A stretch of DNA of 64,000 nucleotides from contig JANNBN010000145.1 in assembly GCA_031385545.1 (NCBI GenBank), forward strand, positions 1 to 64,000. The letters run 5' to 3'. Source of the stretch: JANNBN01 sp031385545. GTDB taxonomy: Bacteria > Actinomycetota > Acidimicrobiia > Acidimicrobiales > JANYDT01. The notes beneath the pieces were generated by a model. It worked only from the letters and a program-made list of their open reading frames with translations, was not told the origin of the DNA and did no database searches. This document shows positions 25,799 through 34,686 of this stretch, in pieces (positions within the stretch are counted from its first letter, which is position 1; each line of letters opens with the position of its first letter). A program made the translations under genes and the position numbers.

Positions 25799-28054
25799 AT
25801 GAATCAGACCATGTACACAAGCTCGGCGCTGCTAGGAGGGCAGCCCTTCCTGAACACCGAGCTGCTCTCAGAGCCTGGAAACCACTTCGGGTTCGACGAA
25901 CGCGAGCACGGCACCATCCCTCCGAGCGGCCTTGTCATCGCCGACCGGGTCGGCCGCGTCCTCCACGCAACCGACTCCGAGATTCACGCCTGGTTCCTGG
26001 CCAACCCGACCAAGACCATCTTCGCCATGATTCACCCGGAAGACCGGGAGCGTGCCATTTCGGAGTATCGGTCTGTCGCAGACGGATTCGAACTCGATCG
26101 CCGGATGCGAGTGAAAAGCATCAGGCCTTCGGGCGAACAGCGGGTCCTCGAAGTGCTCGCGTCGGCATCACGCGAACTCCTCGAGGTCGACGGCATCCTC
26201 GTGACGTACTCCGATGTCACCACCAGCAGCGCAACACACGCGCTTCGTTCCATCAGCAGGCGAATCGCACTCTCGCCGCTCGACGAGACCGACTCAGCGA
26301 TTGGAAGCGCCCTGGTCGACACGATGCTTGCTACGGACCTCACGTCCGTCGGCCTCTGGATCCCCGACCGCCCGTTGGCCGTGTTCACCACCGCAGGACG
26401 CGAAGGGGTCGGTCGCCCGACACTGGTCGAAGCAGACGCAGCTCCGTTCACGGTCGACGATCCAATCCTCAAAGTTGCAATCAGTGAGCGCACCTCCGTC
26501 ATCCTCCACCAGGGTGACGACGACGAGGCGTTCAAGCGTCTTGCTCACGGCCGACAAGACTCGGTCGAACGGCTCATCGTCGTGCCACTGTTTGCCGCAG
26601 ACCGGTTGGAGGGCTATGCCGCTTTCGGATGCACCAAGCCGGTCTGGTCAGCTCACGAATACCGGATGAACTTCCTGGAAACGGCGAGCGAACTCATCGC
26701 CGGTGCACTCGCACGCCAGCGCACGTCGCTCGAACTGCAGGAACGTGCCTTCCGTGACCCACTCACACAACTACCCAACCGACGCTTGCTGACAGAGCGG
26801 TTGGACGACGTGATGGTGCGCATCCGCCGGTCAAAGACCTGGGCTGCGCTGATCGTCATCGACTGCGACGGGTTCAAGGAGATCAACGACGTGTTCGGCC
26901 ACCAAGTCGGCGACACAGTGCTCATCTCCGTCGCTGATCGCCTGACGTCGGTCTGCCGTGGTGGTGAACTGGTCGCACGGTTCGGCGGCGACGAGTTCGT
27001 GGTGATGGTCGAGTCGGACCAGCCGGAGGCCGCCGTCGTTGCGCTGGGCCAACGGATCGTCGACGTGCTCGATTCCACGTTCGAGTACAACGGCACCAGC
27101 GTGAAGATGTCAGCCAGCGTGGGTGTTGCCGTGCACCACGGCGAGGGCGCTGCTCTGGATGCAGCCACCATGTTCAAACGCGCCGACCTCGCCATGTACA
27201 AGGCGAAGCAGCAGGGCAAGAACCGCGCCGTGCTGTTTGCCGAAGAGATGGAAGCAGCGACGCGTGAGCGCTTCGAACTGTCAGCCGATCTCCGCGTCGC
27301 CATCCGCCGCACCGACGAGTTGGCTCTCTGGTATCAGCCCGTGGTCAACCTCCAGACTCACGAACTTGAAGGTTATGAAGCGTTGATCCGCTGGCAGCAT
27401 CCTCGGCGCGGCGTGCTGCTGCCGGCGTCGTTCATCGAGCTGGCCGAGGAGTCGGGGCAGATCATCGAACTTGGTTGGATGCTGCTGGAAATGGCGCTCG
27501 ATCAGATGCGCGCGTGGCGAGCGACCAGGGCCGTGCCCGAAGCAGCGACCATCGCGGTCAACCTCTCGGTGCGCCAGTTCATGGCACCGAACTTCCAGGC
27601 CACCATGGAGTCCATCATCACTGCGTCGCTGGTGCCCCCCGAGCTGATCGAACTGGAGCTCACCGAGACTGTCTTCGCGGATCGGGCCACGGTCGTACCC
27701 CGCCTGGAAGAACTACGCGCGCTTGGTGTGAAGCTGGCGATCGACGACTTCGGTACCGGGTACTCATCGCTTGCATACCTGCGCGACCTGCCGGTTGACA
27801 TCCTAAAAGTTGACCAGTCGTTCATACACCGGCTGGGCCAGGAACACCGGGACGACGCGCTTGTGTCGGCCTTGGTGCGCGTTGCGCAGGAGCTGGGCCT
27901 CGCAACCATCGCCGAGGGCGTGGAGACACAGTTGCAGGTCGACCGGTTGCAGGCAATCCGTTGTGACCGTGCACAGGGGTACTTCTTCGGCCGCCCCGGG
28001 CCGACACTGGTTACTCCGACGGCGACGTCGACCATCCGGCCGCAGTCTCGATAG
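25799..28054 (+). CDS. PAS-GAF-GGDEF-EAL cyclic di-GMP protein
   Basis: The protein has 751 residues and no membrane segment. In order: a PAS-like domain (about 40-150), a GAF-like domain (about 170-310), a GGDEF domain with an intact FGGDEF motif near residue 400, and an EAL domain from about 500. The EAL domain has YEALIRWQHP, NLSVRQF, ELTETVF, DDFGTGYSSLAYL, KVDQSFI and AEGVET. All metal and catalytic residues of the phosphodiesterase appear present, so both synthesis and breakdown of c-di-GMP are possible. The 3' end overlaps the convergent IclR gene by 44 bases. Confidence 0.92.
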   Translation: MNQTMYTSSALLGGQPFLNTELLSEPGNHFGFDEREHGTIPPSGLVIADRVGRVLHATDSEIHAWFLANPTKTIFAMIHPEDRERAISEYRSVADGFELDRRMRVKSIRPSGEQRVLEVLASASRELLEVDGILVTYSDVTTSSATHALRSISRRIALSPLDETDSAIGSALVDTMLATDLTSVGLWIPDRPLAVFTTAGREGVGRPTLVEADAAPFTVDDPILKVAISERTSVILHQGDDDEAFKRLAHGRQDSVERLIVVPLFAADRLEGYAAFGCTKPVWSAHEYRMNFLETASELIAGALARQRTSLELQERAFRDPLTQLPNRRLLTERLDDVMVRIRRSKTWAALIVIDCDGFKEINDVFGHQVGDTVLISVADRLTSVCRGGELVARFGGDEFVVMVESDQPEAAVVALGQRIVDVLDSTFEYNGTSVKMSASVGVAVHHGEGAALDAATMFKRADLAMYKAKQQGKNRAVLFAEEMEAATRERFELSADLRVAIRRTDELALWYQPVVNLQTHELEGYEALIRWQHPRRGVLLPASFIELAEESGQIIELGWMLLEMALDQMRAWRATRAVPEAATIAVNLSVRQFMAPNFQATMESIITASLVPPELIELELTETVFADRATVVPRLEELRALGVKLAIDDFGTGYSSLAYLRDLPVDILKVDQSFIHRLGQEHRDDALVSALVRVAQELGLATIAEGVETQLQVDRLQAIRCDRAQGYFFGRPGPTLVTPTATSTIRPQSR

Positions 28055-28691
28055 ACCGAGCAGCTGCGACCACGTTCGACCCGTAGATCAAGCCCGGTTC
28101 GCGGCTGACGCGTTCGATGGGGCCGGAAACCGAAACCGACGCTCGGACCACGCCTTGGGAGTCATGAACGGGTGCACTCACCGACGCGACACCAGCCTCT
28201 CGTTCAGCAGCGCTGGAGATCCATCCTTGGGGGCCGGGAACTTCCCCTTGCAAAACGTGCCCCGCCGAACCTTGCGCCAGAGGCAGAACCGCACCGACCT
28301 CAACGATGGTACGCAGGCCGTGCGGCGACTCAAGCCCGGCGATGCACACGCGGGTGTCGCCCTGGCGGATGTACAGCTGCACGCTCTCGCCGGTGTCGTC
28401 ACGCAAGGACGTGAGTGCAGCACGAGCGGCCGCACGCAGCGGCAGACCGGACGCCGCGCGGCTGCCCAGGTATTCCAGCCGTGACCCCAGCGCCCAGTGC
28501 GTCTGCTCGTCGATCTGGGCGAAGCCGTGCACCTGCAGCGCCCGCAGGAGCCGATGCGCTGTGGCACGGTGAATACCGGTGAGGGCCACCAGGTCGACCA
28601 AGGTGAACGGACCTTCCGGCCCAGCGAGCGCATCGAGGAGCACAACGGCCTTGTCGAGAACGCCGACCTCGCTGATACGATCTCTTGACAC
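28011..28691 (-). CDS. IclR-family regulator of leucine genes (NdgR/LtbR-like)
   Basis: The protein has 226 residues. An N-terminal winged helix (LVDLVALTGIHRATAHRLLRAL) precedes the IclR effector domain (YIRQGDTRVCIAGLESPHGL, GSAGHVLQGE). It is divergent from leuCD with 86 bases between starts. This is the arrangement of ndgR in Streptomyces and mycobacteria and ltbR in Corynebacterium, whose products repress or activate leuCD and leuB. The start is GTG at 28691. A palindrome in the shared promoter region is the likely operator. Confidence 0.88.
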   Translation of the reverse strand: MSRDRISEVGVLDKAVVLLDALAGPEGPFTLVDLVALTGIHRATAHRLLRALQVHGFAQIDEQTHWALGSRLEYLGSRAASGLPLRAAARAALTSLRDDTGESVQLYIRQGDTRVCIAGLESPHGLRTIVEVGAVLPLAQGSAGHVLQGEVPGPQGWISSAAEREAGVASVSAPVHDSQGVVRASVSVSGPIERVSREPGLIYGSNVVAAARSIETAAGWSTSPSE

Positions 28692-28718
28692 GTGGACAAT
28701 CTATCTCACCATATGAGA
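28685..28718 (+). promoter_or_regulatory. leuCD promoter with candidate IclR operator
   Basis: TTGACA at 28685-28690 is followed 18 bases later by CCATAT, a plausible -35/-10 pair for leuC. The palindrome TCTCA-CCATA-TGAGA at 28704-28718 covers the -10 region, the right place for a repressor site. The -35 element overlaps the start codon of the divergent regulator. Confidence 0.5.
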
Positions 28719-28777
28719 CACAGTGAGGTTCGGTCCTCGTCATTTGCTACATCATCCTGAAACCAGTCGAGGAACAA

Positions 28778-30193
28778 ATGGGCAAGACGCTGAGCGAAAA
28801 ACTCTGGGACCGCCACGTGGTGCGCAGCGCACCGGGTGAACCCGACCTGCTGTTCATCGACATGCACCTGGTGCACGAGGTCACCTCGCCGCAAGCCTTC
28901 GACGGGCTTCGCCTCGCCGATCGACCGGTCCGCCGGCCCGATCTCACAGTGGCCACCATGGATCACAACGTGCCGACCGACATTGCCGGCCTCGGCATGC
29001 ACAACATCGAACTGGTCACCGACACCGTGAGCCGCCAGCAGATGGAAGCCCTTGCGGTCAACTGCGCCGACTTCGGTATCACGCTGTACCCGATGGGCCA
29101 CCTGCGCCAAGGCATCGTGCATGTGATCGGGCCCGAACTCGGAATCACACTCCCGGGCATGACCATCGTCTGCGGCGACTCGCATACGTCGACCCACGGA
29201 GCGTTCGGCGCGCTTGCGTTCGGAATCGGTACATCGGAGGTCGAGCACGTGCTCGCCACCCAGACACTGCCCCAACAACGACCGAAGACCATGGCCGTGG
29301 AAGTAGAAGGTGACCTTCCTCCCGGCGTCAGCGCCAAAGACGTGGTGCTCGCCATCATTGCTGCCATAGGAACCGGCGGGGGCATGGGGCACGTCATCGA
29401 ATACCGCGGGTCGGCCATCCGCAGTCTGTCCATGGAAGGCCGGATGACGGTCTGCAACATGAGCATCGAAGGCGGCGCGAAGGCCGGGTTGATTGCGCCC
29501 GATGAGAAGACGTTCGAGTACGCAAAGGGTCGGCCGTATGCGCCCAGCGGTGCGGCATGGGACGCGGCCGTTGCCGATTGGAAGACGCTCGTCACCGACG
29601 ACGATGCCGTGTTCGACAAGGTGGTTCGCATCGACGCGGCCACGCTCAGCCCGCACGTCTCGTGGGGCACCAACCCGGGCCAGACCATTCCGCTCTCGTC
29701 GTCGGTGCCGGACCCGGCTGCGTTCACCGACCCGGTCGAACGCAACGCTGCGGAACGCGCACTCGAATACATGGGGCTCACGGCCGGCACACCGATGCGC
29801 GACATCGCGATTGATGTTGTGTTCATCGGTTCCTGCACCAACTCACGCATCGAAGACTTGCGGGCCGCTGCCGCGGTCGTAAGCGGACGTACTGTCGCGG
29901 CTGGCGTGCGCGCACTGGTTGTTCCTGGGAGTACTGCCGTCAAGGCCCAAGCCGAGGCAGAAGGTCTGCCGGCGGTGTTCACAGCTGCCGGGATGGAGTG
30001 GCGCGAGCCGGGCTGTTCCATGTGCCTGGGCATGAACCCTGACACGCTCACCCCTGGGCAACGCAGCGCGTCAACCAGCAACCGCAACTTCGAAGGCCGA
30101 CAGGGTCGCGGCGGGCGAACGCATCTTGTTTCGCCCGAAGTGGCTGCGGCCAGTGCCATCGTCGGCCGCTTTGCCGCTCCGGCTGATCTTTAA
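28778..30193 (+). CDS. leuC: 3-isopropylmalate dehydratase large subunit
   Basis: This [4Fe-4S] enzyme isomerises 2- to 3-isopropylmalate together with LeuD. It has 471 residues. The cluster cysteines are in VFIGSCTNSRIEDL and the pair CSMCLGMNPD near the C-terminus. CGDSHTSTHGAFG and the NRNFEGRQG substrate loop are present. It starts after a GAGGAAC ribosome binding site and is followed by leuD at 34 bases. Confidence 0.97.
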   Translation: MGKTLSEKLWDRHVVRSAPGEPDLLFIDMHLVHEVTSPQAFDGLRLADRPVRRPDLTVATMDHNVPTDIAGLGMHNIELVTDTVSRQQMEALAVNCADFGITLYPMGHLRQGIVHVIGPELGITLPGMTIVCGDSHTSTHGAFGALAFGIGTSEVEHVLATQTLPQQRPKTMAVEVEGDLPPGVSAKDVVLAIIAAIGTGGGMGHVIEYRGSAIRSLSMEGRMTVCNMSIEGGAKAGLIAPDEKTFEYAKGRPYAPSGAAWDAAVADWKTLVTDDDAVFDKVVRIDAATLSPHVSWGTNPGQTIPLSSSVPDPAAFTDPVERNAAERALEYMGLTAGTPMRDIAIDVVFIGSCTNSRIEDLRAAAAVVSGRTVAAGVRALVVPGSTAVKAQAEAEGLPAVFTAAGMEWREPGCSMCLGMNPDTLTPGQRSASTSNRNFEGRQGRGGRTHLVSPEVAAASAIVGRFAAPADL

Positions 30194-30227
30194 GTCTTCA
30201 CTGCCGTCCGCTCCCGAGGAACCGCCA

Positions 30228-30827
30228 ATGCAACCAATTCAGGTCATCACCGGCACCGCCGTCCCGCTGGACCGATCCGACGTCGACACCGATCAGATCA
30301 TCCCGTCGGACTGGCTGAAACGCATCGAGCGCACAGGATACGGGCGCGGCCTGTTCTCCGAGTGGCGCGATGATCGAGACTTCGTGCTCAACCAAGAGCA
30401 GTTTGCTGGCGCTTCGGTCCTGGTGGCTGGGCCCAACTTCGGCACCGGCTCGTCTCGCGAGCATGCCGTGTGGGCGATCGAGGACTACGGGTTCCGGGCC
30501 GTGGTCTCGCCACGCTTCGGCGACATCTTCCGCAACAACTGCACAAAGGTCGGCCTGGTTCCGGTGCAGGTGACCCCCGAGGGCGGGCGGATGTTGCTCG
30601 ACGCAGTGGTTGCTGACCCAACCCTCGAGATCACCATCGACGTCGAGCGTCGAACCATCAGCGCGCCTGCGATCGGCTTCGAAGAGTCGTTCCCGCTCGA
30701 CGACTTCACCGTCTACCGGCTCCTCAACGGCTTTGACGATATCGGCCTCACGCTTCGCCATGCCGACGGCATCACCACCTACGAGACAACCCGCCCAGCC
30801 TGGGCGCCCCGCATTTCCGCAGACTGA
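30228..30827 (+). CDS. leuD: 3-isopropylmalate dehydratase small subunit
   Basis: The protein has 199 residues and a swivel domain. The motifs DVDTDQIIPSDWLKR, GPNFGTGSSREHAVWAI and FGDIFRNNCTKVGLVPV are diagnostic. I chose the ATG at 30228, preceded by GAGGAACC. It forms the enzyme with LeuC. It is followed by a block of inverted repeats and the convergent serA. Confidence 0.96.
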   Translation: MQPIQVITGTAVPLDRSDVDTDQIIPSDWLKRIERTGYGRGLFSEWRDDRDFVLNQEQFAGASVLVAGPNFGTGSSREHAVWAIEDYGFRAVVSPRFGDIFRNNCTKVGLVPVQVTPEGGRMLLDAVVADPTLEITIDVERRTISAPAIGFEESFPLDDFTVYRLLNGFDDIGLTLRHADGITTYETTRPAWAPRISAD

Positions 30828-30848
30828 CTCTCTCCGGCCACGCCCGCC

Positions 30849-30929
30849 GCAACACGCAACTTGCCCGGGCGCAGCACGCAACCCAATCTACGGGCGCATT
30901 TCCGCAGCCAATTCGCCGCTGCGTGTTGC
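30849..30929. repeat. Inverted repeat GCAACACGCA downstream of leuD
   Basis: GCAACACGCA at 30849-30858 is perfectly complementary to TGCGTGTTGC at 30920-30929, with a further GCACGCAACCC copy in the loop. It lies between convergent leuD and serA, where a bidirectional terminator is expected. Confidence 0.6.
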
Positions 30930-30959
30930 GCGAACCGATCCTGTCCGTTTCGAGGTTCT

Positions 30960-31075
30960 CCAACGTTGCTGCCGCCGGCAACCAACGTCGCCAAAAGCAG
31001 GCGCATTCGAGCACTCTCAAACCCACGTTGGTTGCTACCGACCGAACGTTGGTTGCTGGAACCCGAACGTTGGAG
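30960..31075. repeat. ACGTTGGTTGC repeat cluster between leuD and serA
   Basis: GCAACCAACGT at 30978-30988 is inverted relative to ACGTTGGTTGC at 31025-31035 and 31046-31056, and a partial third copy (ACGTTGG) lies at 31067. Another CCAACGTTG occurs at 30960. One inverted arm can pair with either of two partners, as in the other repeat loci. Confidence 0.7.
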
Positions 31076-31107
31076 TGCAGCGGCTGCAATCTGGGCCGAC
31101 CGCTCGC

Positions 31108-32679
31108 CTAGTTCTCGGAAATCAGGTGGACGCCGGTGATGCCGGGCGCGGCTTCCAGCGTGCGGACTGCTTCGGCCGGAAGTGCCTCATCGGTAGCGAT
31201 GGCCATGAGGGCCGAACCACCGTTCTCGCCACGACCGAGCGCCATGTTGGCGATGTTGATGTGGAACGCCGCGAGGGTGGTGCCGACGACACCGATCATG
31301 CCCGGACGGTCGTCGTTGCGAATGACGCACAGATGCGCAGACGGTGGCACTTCGACGTCGTGTGCATCGATTTCGACCAGGCGCGGTTCTTTGCGCAGAC
31401 CGGCGAGCGTGCCAGACACGGAGTGCCCGCAAGACGAACGCAACGTGAGCATGTTGCGGTAGTCACGGGCGACTGTGGTCTGCGTCGTGCTGACGGTGCA
31501 CCCAGCCGATTCGGCCAAGCCAGGAACATTGACGTAGGTGACTGGCTGGTCGGTGTGGGGCCCGAGCAGACCTTTGAGCACGGCAAGCTTGATGATGCGC
31601 GGGTCGTACTCGGCGATCTCGCCTTCGACGGCAACCTCGAGCGACGACGGCACGTTGCCACACAGACCCACGAGGACGCGGCCCATCCGCTCGGCGAGCG
31701 GGAGGAACGGACGCACCGTCTCGGACGCCTCGGACGCGCTCACGTTGACTGCGAACGGGACGAACTCGCCTGCCATGGCCAGCAGCACCATGTCTGCAAT
31801 GGTGTCGCCGGCTTTGTCCTGTGCCTCACGGGTGGAAGCACCAAGGTGGGGCGTGACAACGATGTGCGACAGCGTGAACAGCGGCGAGTCGGTGGTGGGC
31901 TCTTCGACGAACACGTCAAGACCGGCACCTGCGATCCGGCCGCTCTTCACCGCGTCGTACAGGTCCGATTCGTTGACGATGCCACCGCGCGCCGTGTTGA
32001 TGATGCGCAGGTCCGACTTTGCGTGCCGCAGCATCTCGGCGTTGATCAAGCCGTTGGTTTCCTTCGTCTTTGGGAGATGCACCGAGAGGAAGTCGGACCG
32101 CTTCACGACCTCGACCAGGTCGAGCAGTTCGACCCCCATCGTGCGGGCACGGTCGGCAGAGACGAACGGATCGAACGCAATCACGTGCATGCCGAACGCC
32201 GCACAGCGAGTTGCGACAAGGGCACCGACGCGGCCAAGCCCGACGATGCCCACGGTCTTGCCGAACAGCTCGACGCCCTCCCACTTGCTGCGCTCCCACT
32301 TGCCGTTCACCAGCGCAGCGTGAGCCTGCGGGATGTTGCGCGCGGAGGCGAGCAGCAGGCCCATGGCCTGCTCCGCTGCCGAGATGACGTTGGACTGGGG
32401 TGCGTTGACGACCATCACACCGTTGGCCGTGGCATGTGTCACGTCGACATTGTCGAGCCCGATACCGGCGCGGCCGACCACGACGAGTTCAGTGCCTGCA
32501 TCGAGCAACTCGGCCGTGACCTTGGTCGCCGAGCGGATGATGAGCGCATGCGCACCAGGGATGACCGTCAGCAGCTCTTCGGCGGACAAACCCTCCCGCA
32601 CGTCAACCGTGTGGCCGGCCTTGCGAAGGCGATCGAGCCCTCCCTCGGCGATGGACTCGGTGACCAGGATTCGTGCCAT
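31108..32679 (-). CDS. serA: D-3-phosphoglycerate dehydrogenase
   Basis: The first step of serine synthesis. It has 523 residues, the long form with an intervening domain and a C-terminal ACT domain (LCVIRNDDRPGMIGVVGT), as in mycobacteria. The NAD site is VGIVGLGRVGALVA, the substrate Arg is in NTARGGIVNE, and the catalytic His is in VVTPHLGASTREAQ. The ACT domain suggests serine feedback. The promoter region contains three 10-bp tandem repeats. serC lies divergently, beyond the ASCH-like gene. Confidence 0.96.
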   Translation of the reverse strand: MARILVTESIAEGGLDRLRKAGHTVDVREGLSAEELLTVIPGAHALIIRSATKVTAELLDAGTELVVVGRAGIGLDNVDVTHATANGVMVVNAPQSNVISAAEQAMGLLLASARNIPQAHAALVNGKWERSKWEGVELFGKTVGIVGLGRVGALVATRCAAFGMHVIAFDPFVSADRARTMGVELLDLVEVVKRSDFLSVHLPKTKETNGLINAEMLRHAKSDLRIINTARGGIVNESDLYDAVKSGRIAGAGLDVFVEEPTTDSPLFTLSHIVVTPHLGASTREAQDKAGDTIADMVLLAMAGEFVPFAVNVSASEASETVRPFLPLAERMGRVLVGLCGNVPSSLEVAVEGEIAEYDPRIIKLAVLKGLLGPHTDQPVTYVNVPGLAESAGCTVSTTQTTVARDYRNMLTLRSSCGHSVSGTLAGLRKEPRLVEIDAHDVEVPPSAHLCVIRNDDRPGMIGVVGTTLAAFHINIANMALGRGENGGSALMAIATDEALPAEAVRTLEAAPGITGVHLISEN

Positions 32680-32726
32680 CGAGCAAGGCTAGAGGCGACC
32701 TGGCAGACAGTTTGTCAAGGCTGGCG

Positions 32727-32764
32727 ATCGCTGACCATCGCTGACCATCGCTGACCATCGCTGG
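32727..32764. repeat. 10-bp tandem repeat ATCGCTGACC upstream of serA
   Basis: Three perfect copies at 32727, 32737 and 32747 and a partial fourth lie in the divergent region between serA and the ASCH-like gene. The period equals about one helical turn, so copies face the same side of the DNA. Confidence 0.85.
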
Positions 32765-32813
32765 AGATCTCTTGACACCGCACCGGCCGGGCTGGCTGCG
32801 CTAGAACCGGCGC

Positions 32814-33437
32814 ATGCTGCTCACCCGTCCGGTGCTCGACTCGATCGTGGCCGGAGACGTTTCCATCGTCTACCGCCGTTGGGCCAAGCCAACCGTGAAG
32901 AAGGGCAGTCGGCTGCGCACCGTCATCGGCGAACTGTCCATCGGAGATGTTGACGTCGTCGAGCCCGCTTCCATCCCCGACGCCGACGCCGTTGCTGCAG
33001 GCTACGAATCGGCAACAACGTTGCTTGACGACCTGTTCAGAGATCGGCCGACGAGCAGCCGGGGACGGGTCGCTCGCAGCGACGGCGAGCGGTTCGTGTA
33101 CCGGGTCGAGGTCGGCTATTCGGGAGAAGACACGCGGATTGCGCTCCGCACCGACGATGCACTGTCTGCGGACGAACTCGCGAAGATCTGCGCCCGCCTG
33201 CACGGATTCGATACCCGGTCGTCGTTCGGACCCTGGACCCGCGACACGCTGCGGATGATCAACGAATGGCCGGGGCGCCGTGCACCGGAACTGGCAGCGA
33301 TGCAAGGCCGCGAAACGGTGCCGTTCAAGAACGATGTGCGCAAGCTGAAAGAACTCGGGCTCACCGAGAGCCTCGCCGTCGGATACCGGCTATCTCCTCG
33401 GGGAATACGTGTCTGGGAGTCCGTCCACACCTCATAA
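32814..33437 (+). CDS. ASCH/PUA-like domain protein
   Basis: The protein has 207 residues. The first half (VLDSIVAGDVSIVYRRWAKP, then GSRLRTVIGELSIGDVDVV) resembles the ASCH domain, a PUA-like RNA-binding fold. The C-terminal half has a winged-helix feel (ETVPFKNDVRKLKELGLTES). The combination suggests a regulator or RNA-binding protein, but I cannot name a function. It lies between the divergent serA and serC, 9 bases before serC. Confidence 0.6.
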   Translation: MLLTRPVLDSIVAGDVSIVYRRWAKPTVKKGSRLRTVIGELSIGDVDVVEPASIPDADAVAAGYESATTLLDDLFRDRPTSSRGRVARSDGERFVYRVEVGYSGEDTRIALRTDDALSADELAKICARLHGFDTRSSFGPWTRDTLRMINEWPGRRAPELAAMQGRETVPFKNDVRKLKELGLTESLAVGYRLSPRGIRVWESVHTS

Positions 33438-33446
33438 CCTCTCACG

Positions 33447-34577
33447 ATGCCAGTTCCTGCGATCACCATCCCTGCCGACCTGCTGCCAGCCGACGGGCGG
33501 TTCGGTTGCGGGCCGTCGAAGATCCGTCCGCAGGCTCTTGCCGCTCTCAACGAAGTCAGCACCTCCTACATGGGCACCAGCCATCGGCAGAACACCGTGA
33601 AGCAGATGGTCGGCCGCATGCAGGACGGCCTGCGGCAGTTCTTCGCACTGCCAGCCGGTTACGAGGTCGTGCTCGGCAATGGCGGGTCGACCTGCTTCTG
33701 GGACGTGGCAACGTTCGGGCTCATCGAGCAAGCCTCGCAGCACACGGTGTTCGGTGAGTTCTCATCCAAGTTCGCCGAGGCTGCTGCCGCTGCTCCGCAC
33801 CTGCTGCGCTCTTCGGTCATCGAAGCGCCAGTCGGCACCAGCGCCGCGCCAGTTGCTGAAGAAGGTATTGACACTTACTGTCTCGTCCACAACGAGACTT
33901 CGACTGGCGTCGCCGTCACCGTCACCCGTCCGACCGGGACGACGGCCGAGGCGAATCAACTCGTAGCGGTCGACGCCACATCCGGGGCGGGCGGACTGGC
34001 GCTCGACCCCACCCAGGCCGACTGTTATTACTTCGCTCCGCAGAAGTGCTTCGCATCCGACGGCGGCTTGTGGATCGCTGTGCTGTCGCCGGCAGCCGTT
34101 GAGCGCGTCGAACGCATTCACGCCTCGAAGCGTTGGATCCCCGCATCGCTCGACCTGTGGACCGCCATGGACAACAGTCGCAAGCAGCAGACCTACAACA
34201 CACCAGCTCTTGCAACGGTGTTCCTGATGGTCCAGCATCTCGAGTGGATGAACGGCCAAGGCGGGCTGGAATGGGCAGCCACACGCTGCGCCACCAGCGC
34301 GCAACACATGTACTCGTGGGCCGAAGGCTCGTCATTCGCCACGCCGTTCGTCGTCAACCCGGCGGACCGTTCCAATGTGGTCGCCACCATCGATCTTGAT
34401 GGCGTCGACGCAAACACGGTCAGCGGCGTTCTCCGCGCGAACGGCATCGTCGATACCGACAGCTATCGCAAACTCGGACGCAACCAGTTGCGCATGGCGA
34501 TGTTCCCAGCGGTCGAGCCGTCCGACGTGCAACAGCTCACCGCCTGCATCGACCACGTCGTCGGCGCGCTGGCATAA
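33447..34577 (+). CDS. serC: Phosphoserine aminotransferase
   Basis: The protein has 376 residues and is of the actinobacterial type. It converts 3-phosphohydroxypyruvate to phosphoserine with PLP. Visible motifs are FGCGPSKIRPQAL at the start, MGTSHRQ, GNGGSTCFWD, DATSGAGGL, and the PLP-lysine region YFAPQKCFASDGG. FLMVQHLEWM and the C-terminal GRNQLRMAMFPAVE follow. Together with serA it gives two of the three serine-pathway steps here; serB is not in the window. Confidence 0.95.
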   Translation: MPVPAITIPADLLPADGRFGCGPSKIRPQALAALNEVSTSYMGTSHRQNTVKQMVGRMQDGLRQFFALPAGYEVVLGNGGSTCFWDVATFGLIEQASQHTVFGEFSSKFAEAAAAAPHLLRSSVIEAPVGTSAAPVAEEGIDTYCLVHNETSTGVAVTVTRPTGTTAEANQLVAVDATSGAGGLALDPTQADCYYFAPQKCFASDGGLWIAVLSPAAVERVERIHASKRWIPASLDLWTAMDNSRKQQTYNTPALATVFLMVQHLEWMNGQGGLEWAATRCATSAQHMYSWAEGSSFATPFVVNPADRSNVVATIDLDGVDANTVSGVLRANGIVDTDSYRKLGRNQLRMAMFPAVEPSDVQQLTACIDHVVGALA

Positions 34578-34686
34578 CGCGAGCTGCTTGCCGCCGAGGT
34601 GGCGGACCGGCACAGCCGGGACAGAAACAGCCGGGACGGCGTGGCCCGCCCTCAAGAGCTGGCCGAATCGTGTCGATGGAGCCGAC

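Noticed and set aside
30610..32754. Open frame of 714 codons overlapping leuD and antisense to serA
   Set aside because: It is composed of Arg, His and Gln-rich sequence typical of antisense frames, and serA on the other strand is complete and conserved.
32727..32764. Possible CRISPR array
   Set aside because: Units are 10 bases in direct contact without spacers and no cas gene is near.
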